Of a stretch of 64,000 nt of DNA, positions 48,795 through 58,569 are shown piece by piece. Every line of letters begins with the position of its first letter. Within the stretch, counting starts at the first letter, position 1. The stretch covers positions 31,253,301 through 31,317,300 of the forward strand of contig NC_087066.1 in assembly GCF_963678635.1 (NCBI RefSeq), given 5' to 3'. The notes beneath the pieces are model-generated. The model had not been told where the DNA came from. It worked only from the letters and a program-made list of their open reading frames with translations, and ran no database searches. The DNA comes from Symsagittifera roscoffensis (lineage: Eukaryota; Xenacoelomorpha; Acoela; Convolutidae). Position numbers and translations under genes: made by a program.

Positions 48795-48910
48795 ATACCT
48801 GAAGCCGCGGCATCGTGGCCGAGTAAGCAAAGTAGCTTTCTGATATTTTCGAGTCCATTCAAAATATCTTCAGATGTCATCAAAGTCCTTGTTGATGAGA
48901 AGGTTAATTA
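48795..48910 (+). repeat. tRNA-derived SINE, copy 3
   Basis: CGCGGCATCGTGGCCGAGTA carries a near-perfect A box. GAGTCCATTCAAAATATC is in B-box position, and TGTCATCAAAGTCC with TTGATGAGAAGGTTAA completes the shared body. The three copies lie in one orientation within 6 kb. Confidence 0.65.
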
Positions 48911-48994
48911 ATTACACAGGCTGCTGAAACCCGTTTTTTCGAAGAAAACTTACAAACACAATAAAATGCAAAATTAACATCGGAACAAAACTTA

Positions 48995-49080
48995 CCGAGC
49001 CGTAACAGAACCGAAATGACCTTGGCAGAAAACTTAGGCAGAAAATATCTCAGGCAGAAAATACCTGCTGCCGAAAAACT
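48995..49080 (+). repeat. Short tandem array GGCAGAAAATACCT
   Basis: TGGCAGAAAACTTA, GGCAGAAAATATCTCA, GGCAGAAAATACCTGC and GCCGAAAAACTC follow one another. This resembles one arm of the inverted short-repeat elements, but no partner was found nearby. Confidence 0.4.
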
Positions 49081-52000
49081 CAAAAATTCTTAATAATCAA
49101 ATTTTAGTCTTTTTCCTCTAAAACAATCACGCACGCGCAAAATTTCCCCCTAAAATAATGACGCGAAATGAGGCCACAAAGTTGATACAAATCAGCCAAA
49201 TACAAGAACGCCGAAAAAAGTTCAAAAAAAAACACTGAAAAAAAAACTTCACAACATTGAGTTGATAAAATTACAACCAATGTAAAAACAAATATCGAAT
49301 CGGTCGGATTTTTAAAAAGTTCCAACGCTAAAAACAATTGCAGTGAAAATTGTTTTTGATTTGCAAGAATCTATATACGAGTCTTAATTGTGGCACCTAA
49401 GCTGACAAAACATTAGCAGACAAATAATACGCGGTAATTTGTTTTGAACCGGATTATTTCTCGTTTTAAAAAAAGAGATCCTGGTCAATTTCAAAAAACA
49501 AGACTTTTATCACTTCAGGCGTATTCGTTAACTCACGCTAAGTGTGCAGGAAACAAACAAATTTTTCAACTCATTAAGAACCAAGGTACCACGAAGAATC
49601 CAGATGAGTCCAATAGACAAAGTCATTAACGGGGAAAACGACTAATACCTGCTTGCTATACCCTTGCTTATCGCAATAGTAAAAAATTGAAGTAAAAAAA
49701 TTCTATGATATTTATGCAGCAAGCTTTTTCCTAATCAGTTTTGAAGACAAATCAACAGCAAACTCAATATTTCTGTTGAGACAAATTTTTCATGCATATG
49801 AAAAAAAATTTGCACATCCCAAGCCAGCAATTGATCTCATTTTATTCCAGGCAAACATCAATTTTTGAAACATTTTTGCCGTCTTTAGTGAGTTTATAAG
49901 GGCGTCGAGAAAATTCACAATTTCTGACATTAAAAAAAAGTTTTCAATACCCTTTGATTGAAAAAAAAAAACAAACAAAAAACGAAATCGAGATCTATTG
50001 CTTTCTAGCAATTTAACTGTTTTTCAATATGCAAAAAATATTGGACAAAAAGAACAAGCGTTGATAAATTTTTGTCGGGCTAAGTGAACAATAGCCCAAA
50101 ACAAACGCATAGTTTCAGTCTGATTTGCTTTTCTACTGTTTAAGCAAAAACTGCACAAACCAGTGATTTGAAACAGTAAAAAAGAGTTTCGCACATTTTG
50201 CGATACCACACAGACATAACATTGCAAACCAGGGGACAAAAATTGGGGAAAAGCCACAAAATCGAGAAAAAAAAATAAGGATTGAAAAAAATTAAATCAT
50301 GAAGAATTAATGATTACAAAACAAGACCACAAACACAATCAATGGCGTTTAAAAAGTAATCAGAGACATGAATTAAATGGAAACTAAGCCAACAACAGCT
50401 AGTAAGATTCTTGGTGAGCAAAACTATGTTCAATTGAAAAACTTTTGAAAATTCTGAAAAAATTATTTTAACGCTCCCCCTCCGGAAACACGCAGAAGCA
50501 TAAAAACTATTTTTTTTGAGGCAACGCTAAATTTGGTCATTTAAACGATAAAACTTAAACAGAAGCAACTGAGGTCAAAGAAAGCTTACAAGCAATAAAA
50601 ACCAAACGAAATTACCGAAAATACACACTTAGTGGTTTCATAAATTACAGTAACAAATCATAACTTTTCAATTACAACAAAAATTACTTAACAGCAAAAA
50701 TCAGTATTAAGGCATCTAATTCGACTAATCAGCATAAGCAAACACACATGTCAGGCGTACTTCTTCTCTCAAAAATAAAGTGTGCCAGAAAAACTAGGAT
50801 AGTTTGAATTTGATTTAGTCAAGAAGCCAAGAAATTTGATTTTATTATCATTATAGAGTACTGGTATAACTTCCTAAACGTACTGTCATTAGTAGCAGCA
50901 AAATAGTAGTTTAATTCAAGCTTTCAAGTTTTCTGCAAGACAGAATGTGTATGGAGCGCACGTTAATGAAGTATAGCGGTTCAATTGATTTTGTTAAACA
51001 AGTTGTTGACCCGAAAAAAATTCTGCAGATTTGATAACACTTGTTAGTCGCAAGCGTACTGACAATATTGCAAACCCAACAGTTTCTTATATGTTATCGA
51101 TTTAGGCGAAAAACTCGCATTGTTTACATTTAAACTGTAAGATTTGTATTAAATTGCAAATGTTCAACTAGTTTTAGTCAACGTATTACTAAAAAAACTT
51201 GAATCAACCCATAATCAACTCTAATCAACTGGTAATTAATATCCAATGAGCACTCAAATTCACTGGTTTATGAAATGCATAATTTATTTTCATCTGATTT
51301 TTCAGGTTAATTATTATTTAGAGGAAATTTCTGTTGTCACTTAGGGGAAAGATTGTTCGATTGAATTATTTTTTAAATTTAGCGCTTTGCATCTGAGCCA
51401 GTGAGCCGAGGTAGGGTGTAAATCAGGCACGGATCTAGGAGGGGGGATATTGAAAATTTTTCGAAGAACCCGAAAACCTCCTGGCCGCACGATATAAACC
51501 TAAATATTCACCTGGTTCTTACACAAAACATGTTTTAAAAACCATCATATATTTTCACTATCAATAGAAAAAAATTTATAGACTCACTGAATTTCAAAAC
51601 TAAGACGATTTTAAGGCTTTAGTTATTTATTGAACAGGTATATGAATTGTTTTATTATTTCGTCTTACAAGCTGCTAGTAATTTTTTAAATATCTTTTCA
51701 TGCGACTGAGGGGATAGCCAAGCTCCTTAGATTCTCAAAGAAAAAATTTGAGACCGGAAAATCAAATCCTTTTCTACGAATTGTTTCAGCACGAATGACA
51801 GCACTCAAACCAGTTTTTATCAATTGACTCAAAGACATCTTAAAAACAAAACTTTGTCTTTTTTGATACGAAAAAAATCGTCTTTAACATTAGATATTAT
51901 GTGAGTGGAATCAATTAATTATTGAACAAAATCTCAACTATGACACCAGCTACTGACCTGTTTCTTGGAATGTCACTACGACTTCTGGCATGTTTTTTGA

Positions 52001-52399
52001 AACTCCTTTGTCGAACATGAGCAATAAAATAGGAACTAGGAATGTGTCTGCAGCCTTACTTTTCACTCATGTATTTTCACAAACTGTGGTTTCAAGGGTA
52101 ATATATGGTTCAAAATTACATAATAGACTCGCAGAAACGAATTGATTTATAAAATATGAGCTATATTTTGGTATTCACGTTGCAATATTCGAAGAAGCGC
52201 ACAAAATGAATTCGCGTGCAGCAGAATACAAAAAGATTTTATCCATTCCAAGTATAGAACCTTTTCAAGCAATATCTTTATGAGACCATCAACTTGATTT
52301 TACCCTCTCAAAAACCGCCTTTAGCCGTCTTTATTTGAGCGGGAAAAAAAGCATTTAGTCATCTGTTCTGTCCGTGATGTTACAGCGATATTGCAAACG
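49081..52399. other. Non-coding stretch, no gene recognised
   Basis: AT-rich sequence with frames below 80 codons. Apart from the MITE end at 51427, I see no repeat shared with the rest of the window. Confidence 0.55.
51427..51500 (+). mobile_element. hAT-like MITE left-end fragment
   Basis: CAGGCACGGATCTAGGAGG followed by a short G tract and GAAAATTTTTCG matches the left end of the family. The remainder is absent. Confidence 0.4.
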
Positions 52400-52573
52400 G
52401 CGCACAGACAATTCAGCCAATTTGAAACTCAGACAATTCAGCCAAAAATATACACACAATTCAGCCTGAGACAATTCAGCCAATTTGAAATTCAGACAAT
52501 TCAGCCAGAAATATACAGGCAATTCAGCCTGAGGCAATTCAGCCAGTTTTACAAAACGCTAGATTTGAAAGAA

Positions 52574-53100
52574 AACAAAACTGCTCGTATCAGAGCGAAG
52601 CCCTGAATGTTCCGACTGCGTTTTAAGGTTTATGAAGCAGTAATAACATTAAAAAACTCAATGGAATAAAACAAAATGAAAAAAAAATTCTAAAATTTGA
52701 TTTTTTTTTGAAAATCATCTCCCCACACGCCATATAAAGTACAGAAGGATAAATTTTGCTCCTTGTAATAAACCAATTATGGCAAATAAGCTTCTTTTAA
52801 CCAAATTGGAACGATTTCTAAGACTGATTAACTCACCGCTTACGCGTTAATAGCGCGAAATATATCGCGCGTTAATTGTCCCAAATTGGCCAAAATGGCA
52901 ATCCTTAAACCCCCATAACTTTACGAAAAATGATCACAGGTCAAATATTTTTTCAAATTTGAGCTCAGGACAACAATACCTTTCGAATGATATAAAAAAA
53001 TTCCGTCAAAAATGAGTACTTAAAAAGTCGAAATTTGTCTGAAGAAAAAAAAACCCACCCGAGCACAAATATTCCGTTACTTTCGTATCGAAAGTCAGAA
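52574..53100 (+). repeat. Hairpin-ended 0.5 kb repeat, unit A of a three-unit array
   Basis: The unit opens with AAAACTGCTCGTATC and a hairpin (here CAGAGCGAAGCCCTG), then GTTCCGACTGC. Conserved inner blocks include ATTATGGCAAATAAGCTTC, TACGCGTTAATAGCGCG, CCCAAATTGGCCAAAATGG and TGATCACAGGT. It ends in a second hairpin, ACTTTCGTATCGAAAGT. A 9-base inverted pair (GTTCCGACT near the head, AGTC.GAAC at the tail) also marks the unit. It has no frame. Confidence 0.8.
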
Positions 53101-53599
53101 CAACAAGAATGCTCGTATCAGGGTGAAGCCCTGAATGTTTGGACTGCCCATTAAGGTTTAAGGAGCAGTAATATCATTAAAAAATTAAAAAGAATAAAAC
53201 AAAATGAAATTTTTTTCAAATCATCCCCCCACACGCCATATAAAGTACAAAAGGATAGATTTCGCTACTTGTAACAAATTAATTATGGCAAATAAGTTTC
53301 TTTCAACCAATTTGGAACAATTTATAAGACGCATTAACTCTCCGCTTACGCGTTAATAGCGCGAAATATATCGCGCGTTAATTGTCCCAAGTTGGCCAAA
53401 ATGGCAATCTTTAAACCCCCATAACTTTACGAAAAATGATCACAGGTCAAATATCTTTTCAAATTTGAGCTCAAGACAACAATACCTTTCGAATGATATA
53501 AAAAAATTCCGTCAGAAATGGCTAGTTAAAAAGTCGAAAATTGTCTGAAGAAAAAAAAACCCACCCCGAGCACAAATATTCCCTTACTTTCGTATCGAA
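53101..53599 (+). repeat. Hairpin-ended 0.5 kb repeat, unit B
   Basis: It starts directly after unit A with AACAAGAATGCTCGTATC and CAGGGTGAAGCCCTG. It is close to A throughout, but its tail hairpin is cut: TTTCGTATCGAA runs straight into the next head, so a few bases were lost at the junction. Confidence 0.8.
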
Positions 53600-54099
53600 C
53601 AAGACTGATCGTATCACGGTGAAGTCCTGAATGTTCCGACTGCCTATTAAAGTTTATGGAGCAGTAATCAACTAAAAAGTTAAATGTAGTAAAATGAAAG
53701 GATACATTTTTTTTCTAAAATTTGAAACTTTTAAAATAAAAATCATCCCCTGACGCTATATTAAGTACAAAAGGATAAATTTTGCTACTTGCAACAATTT
53801 AATTATGGCAAATAAATTTGTTTCAACCAATTTGGGACGATTTCTAAGACGGATTAAATCTCCGCTTAAGCGCTAATATTGTCTCATATTGGCCAAAAGG
53901 GCAATCTTCAAACCCCATAACTTTACAAAAAATGACCACAGGTGAAATATTTTTTCAAATTTAAGCTCAAGACAAGAATACCTTTTGAATGATTTTAAAA
54001 TTCCCTCAAAAATTGCTAGTTAAAAAGTCGAAACTTGTCTGAAGAAAAACCCACCCCGAGCACAAATATTCCGTTACTTTCGTATCGGAAGTCGGAACA
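53600..54099 (+). repeat. Hairpin-ended 0.5 kb repeat, unit C
   Basis: It begins CAAGACTGATCGTATC and ends ACTTTCGTATCGGAAGTC. It is more diverged and lacks about 25 bases around the CGCGTTAATAGCGCG block. Confidence 0.8.
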
Positions 54100-54109
54100 A
54101 AATCTGAAT

Positions 54110-54245
54110 TGTAAATTTTTCTCGTTTTAAGGTCGCCGGTGAGCGCTCTATGCGCGCGTCGCCGCTTTGTGGCGATAACCGGCTCTAAGTTTCATATAGA
54201 GTCGTACTCTCTGTTGGCAAGCTCGCAACATGTTGGCGTGACTGC
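54110..54245 (+). other. GC-rich structured segment
   Basis: A sharp rise in G and C lies between the hairpin repeat array and the right inverted array. At 54135-54183 three stems nest as a three-way junction: GCCGGT with ACCGGC (54135-54140/54178-54183), GCGC with GCGC (54143-54146/54152-54155), and TCGCC with GGCGA (54159-54163/54171-54175). It may be an RNA fold or a terminal structure of the element. It has no frame. Confidence 0.35.
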
Positions 54246-54802
54246 GGCTGTCATTATTATTGGCTGAATTGTCTTTGGCTTAATTGTCTGCATACTTTTG
54301 GCTGAATTGTCTGAATTTCAAACAATGAATACAAGCCTACGGCTTATACGTAGTACCGGACAGGGAATTTAATTTACAAATATTGAACAACGGTCGAAAA
54401 AAATTCTTTTCTTTTATTCTGATAGAAATTTAACCGTGAGCTCAGCATGAATGCAAAAATCCTCAAGTTTCTCTTTGAATTGATTGCGGTCCTTACAATT
54501 TTTCTTCCCCAGTTACTATTTTCTGCATAAGATAAATTTGAGAAACAATAAGAAGCATATTTGTTTGATTTCATGATAAAGTTTTGATAAATTTGCTAGT
54601 CTCGCCACTTGATGGTAAATTTTATCAATTTTTTGTTATTGTTTTCGAAATAAGAACAAAACACAATTTTGTCGAAAAAATATTAACAGTTTCAAGAACA
54701 AAAAAATTCTAAGATGAATTTTTTTTTCAATTTTGAATTTGAATAGCTCTTAGTTAATTTTGTCAAAATTAAGAAAAATGCAGACATGAAGACAGAAAAC
54801 AC

Positions 54803-55270
54803 CACAAGACTAGTCATATATCAAGGGAAAGCCCTGAATGTTCCGACTGCCTCTTAATCCATTTCAAACAGTTATTGGGAAAACAAAATTTTGAAAAACT
54901 AAAAGTTTTGGACAAAATTAAGTGTAAACTTGGAGTCGTACGAAATTAATACGACTGATTAGCAAGCCTCAATTCATTTGGGAGTAATTATGTTATGAGG
55001 GATACTTCTCCATACATCAAAAACTTGCATTACGCTTTCAGCATTATGAACAAATTGTTCAAAAAGCGCATAAATTAGTCCAGAGCATGGCCAACTAGGC
55101 AAACTTCAAACTCTCAGACCTTTGCAAAAAAGGATCGGAGATAAAATATCTTTTTTAAGTGACTTCAGGCAGTCAATATCTATTTGATTTCAAATTGATT
55201 GTATTTAGAAAACCATCTGAATAAAAAAATCACCCCAAGCAAAAGTATTTTAAATTCTTCAAAAAGCGGA
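54803..55270 (+). repeat. Hairpin-ended repeat, diverged copy
   Basis: The head ACAAGACTAGTCATATATC and GGGAAAGCCCTGAATG are followed by TTCCGACTGCC. Inner blocks are much altered, and the tail hairpin is reduced to TTCTTCAAAAAGCGG. Confidence 0.55.
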
Positions 55271-55761
55271 GCAAAAAAATTGTTCAAAAATTTGTAAGAA
55301 AAATTTTTCTCAAAATTTTTTTAAATTAGAACTCCAGAAATTGAAATCAAATTCTTCTTTTTAAACATTGCATTTAAAAATTTCAAAAAACGATACAGAA
55401 AAAACCGAACAGACAAAAAGTTTAACTGCAGAAAACCAAAAACGTTTAAAAAAATCTCCTTTTGATCCAAATAAATTTTTTTTCAGCTTGAACTCATTAA
55501 AGCGAAAAAGCTCAACGATTGTGCAGTTGTACTAAGTAAAAAATTTGCGCCAAATCTATGAAAAAAAATCAAGTTGTTCAAATTATAAATAAATTTTCAG
55601 GCATTTGCTGAAAATTGTGGGCAAAAAAAAATGCTTAGTGCAAATGTATCCAAGTTTTTATCACGCGCAAATTTAGCACATACAATAAAGTGTAGTCTGA
55701 TCTAAAAAAAAACTTCAAGCCGATTGTGAGAGAAAAAAATGTATGTTGGCTTAATAGTTTT

Positions 55762-56037
55762 TTTGCCCAAATTGAATCGAACGACTTATATGAGTGCCTG
55801 CATTTGTACCAGTTAAATGCAAATAGAAGTTTGGGTTGCAAAACAAAGCATGGGTATTTCCAGCTGGAAATGTATGGTAGCAAATGCTTAGAGCAACGGA
55901 TCGAACGTATAACAACCATAATTCTAGAACATTTTGCTCCTGTTCTTTTCCGCACCCTCCCGCCGCCCGGAGTTAAGCTGGCAAATACGATTATTTTAAT
56001 CATATCATGTGTAATTTTGAATGACACCAATATTTAA
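55762..56037 (+). CDS. Open frame of unknown status
   Basis: The frame is open from 55726, with a plausible stretch from about 55762 (FAQIESNDLYECLHLYQLN) through HGYFQLEMYGSKCLEQRIER and LFRTLPPPG to a stop at 56037. Base composition at 55790-55990 is more balanced than the flanks, and residue usage looks protein-like. The minus strand is also open over the same interval (55635-56030), which weakens the case. No good donor or domain match was seen. It may be a terminal exon or a transposon relic. Confidence 0.15.
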   Translation, partial: FAQIESNDLYECLHLYQLNANRSLGCKTKHGYFQLEMYGSKCLEQRIERITTIILEHFAPVLFRTLPPPGVKLANTIILIISCVILNDTNI

Positions 56038-56589
56038 CTATTCATCAAATGTTCTCAAATTTGGATAATTTCTATTTGAGCAGAGAATAATCAAAAACTT
56101 TCAAGCTGAATTACAAATAATTATCAAACTATTAGATTACAAATTTAATTACCAAAATTGCTTTTTTTCAGTCAAAGTTTTTTATGTTTTTCTTCTTCAT
56201 GATTTACACTTTTTTAACAGCAGTTCGAAAATGCACCGTTTTGATTCTTAATGCGAAATTATTCAAAATAAAACGTAACAAAACTTTCAGTTTTTTGAGT
56301 CGATCAATCAACTTTGTTTTTTTAGTAAACTGATGCAGTTGAAACTCGTTTAATTAAGATTGGTATTTGTTTAGTATTTGCTAGATGCGTAGCGAAAGCA
56401 AACAGAATTCAGATATGTATATGCGTACTCATCGCTTTTAGAAAATTTTCAGATGGCTTCTGATTGCTTTTTTTGTTCTTTTCGAATTCTTTGGTGCAGG
56501 GGTTACGTAGCGCAAAGTAGACAAGCCATAAAGTAGAACAAGGATAGCCGGTTACTGTGCAAATTTGTTTTGGAAATATTCAATGTGGT

Positions 56590-56850
56590 TCGAAATTTTT
56601 TTGGATTTTTTTTTGGAAATTTTTAATGTGGTTCGAATCACGACTGAGAGAGTTTTAAAATAATATATCACTCAACCTAGTCCGATGATTACGCCGGGTA
56701 TCTGGTTATGCGTGGAAAACAAAAAGAAAAAAATTAAAACACACACGAATACAAACTTCCTCCTAATTTTTCAAATGGTCGGAACAACAAGGTTAACCGG
56801 TTACTGTGCAAGAAGCAAAGAACGTTCCTGTGATACTTGCACAGTAACAC
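56590..56850 (+). repeat. Dispersed repeat, copy 2, ending in a 13-bp hairpin
   Basis: Homologous to 24820-25016 up to TTTTTCAAATGGTCGGAAC. It is followed by GTTACTGTGCAAG (56800-56812) and its exact complement CTTGCACAGTAAC (56836-56848) around a 23-base loop. Confidence 0.55.
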
Positions 56851-57683
56851 TCTATACTTGTTCTTTTTTAGAGCCTGTCTATTTTTCGCTGCAAAACCAC
56901 TTCAGTAAATGAAATTGAAAGAAACAAAAAATAATCAGAAACCATCCACTAAAAAGTTTCTCGTGCGGATAACTGAAAAAGCCAAAAATTACACTTCATT
57001 AACTCAAAAACAAAAAAGATAGTTTGTTTGATTGGGAATACAAATTTTGATTGTTTGTTAACTCGAAACAAAACCAATTCAAAAAAAGCAGAGACAAAAA
57101 AAAACATTTTAGGATCTACTTAACAATCGCTCCCACCCTAGGCTATCTACTGAAGAATTGCAACTAACATAAAATAATCAGTACGCAAGAGCCAGAGCGT
57201 TATATTTAAATTCCGAATTTTGCAGCATTTTGATTGGTCGAAAATTCTACTGACTTAATCTACTCAATAATTGAACTAGCTTCTCCTTCTCGAAGGACGG
57301 TTGCGGGTAAATGTTAATGTAAATTCTTTGTTTGTTAGAAATGAACTTGAAAAACAATACTTGAAGCTCAAAACTCCAAAACAAAAAGAGGATTTACTAT
57401 GAATGACGGCCTGCACTACATCAAGCGGCAATTAATCAAGAATTACTAATTTATTTGCCAATTATCAAAAACTTAACGATTATATGTTTTACGGTCAGAC
57501 TTCGATAATTATGGCAAGACATGGCTAAACACAGATGCACTCAGCAGTTACAAAGTTTTTTCAGCAACAAATCGATAGTATAATTTAAGACAACAGAAAG
57601 GTAGCTGCCCATAACAGCACGTATTGTTAGGCCTGCTTAAAATTTGAAGATAGTCATAAATCTTTTAAAATTTACAAACTCAC

Positions 57684-57769
57684 CCGTAATCATTTTCAAT
57701 CAGCGTATAATGTTCGCAGGGGCACAACAGCGGTTCGCCGTGATGAGCTGTACAGCTCGTATGTTGGTC
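57684..57769 (-). CDS. Possible single exon of an unknown Cys/His-rich protein
   Basis: An 86-base frame lies between an acceptor (gggatag|GACCAAC) and a perfect donor (TACGG|gtgagt). It reads DQHTSCTAHHGEPLLCPC then EHYTLIENDYG. The stretch is clearly richer in G and C than its surroundings, and the other two frames close sooner or lack splice sites. Three cysteines and three histidines within 20 residues suggest a secreted or metal-binding segment, but I do not recognise the family. It is downstream of the stop codon of the sialic acid gene, so it would belong to a different gene. The polypyrimidine tract is poor. Confidence 0.25.
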
Positions 57770-58569
57770 CTATCCCGCGTGGATAAATGATCTTATGTTT
57801 GCAAGGCAATGTCGTTATTTTTTTAACTCAAAATTGAATACAGGGATTGAATGATTCAAAAGCACTTATTAAACTCGAAACAAAATTTTCACGAGCAAAG
57901 ACTGCATTCAAATCTATATATTTGGTCATTTAATTTCCTTTTAAGAGATAGAAGAGAGTCAGTATTAGAAATGAGAAACAAAAAATAAGTGCCATTTTTG
58001 CTACTTTGTACTCAATATAAAAAAATATCTTGCATAACTGACAATAGCTGGTATGCCTGAACATAATACTATTTATAGTGTAATGGTAAAGTAAAAAAAA
58101 CAGGAAAAGCTTCCTGTATTTCTTTTATTCTATTCTCTTACAAAAACAGCTCTGAAAAAGGAATACTAAAACTTTATTGTTAGATTAAAAAGTATCTGAC
58201 AGTTTACATAATTGCATTTTTATATTATACCACTTTATTGCAAGTTTTCGATATGTTTTCGTACCATAAATTGATAAATTCAAAACATTTTACAAATGGA
58301 TTTAATTTTGCTAAAACAGCGATATGCATCAAAAATACTCGAGAAACTAACATTATTTCATGTGGCGAAATATAAAACTAATTAGCCGTACTATCCAGTA
58401 TTTTGGACATTGTTACTGATCACGACATTGTTACTGAGCAAGCAATTTCGCCAATGCCACTGCTTTAAATAAAATCAGGGTTTCAATTCTGACAAGTCTG
58501 TTTAACTAAATACATCTTAAATTGATTTCATATGTACATAATATAACTGCAAGTTTTTTTCATTTCAGT

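Larger units (their letters stand above)
52400..54325. mobile_element. Inverted short-repeat element, ACAATTCAGCC type, carrying three hairpin repeats
   Basis: On the left (52403-52550) ACAATTCAGCC recurs about nine times. These are arranged as a higher-order unit of about 70 bases present twice (AATTTGAAACTCAG, AAAAATATACACAC and CCTGAG spacers). On the right (54259-54325) the complement GGCTGAATTGTCT recurs three or four times with matching spacers. Between them lie three head-to-tail hairpin repeats and a GC-rich 130-base segment. It has the same design as the MULE at 33655, but no coding relic remains. Confidence 0.6.

Noticed and set aside
42830-48910. Hammerhead ribozyme in the SINE bodies (TTGATGAGA near GTC)
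   Set aside because: The CTGATGA core is not intact, and the GAAA partner and stem pattern are missing. A simple TCATCA/TGATGA hairpin explains the sequence.
55635-56030. 131-codon minus-strand frame opposite the 55762 candidate
   Set aside because: Residue use is poorer than on the plus strand, and the two cannot both be coding. Kept only as a caution against the plus-strand call.
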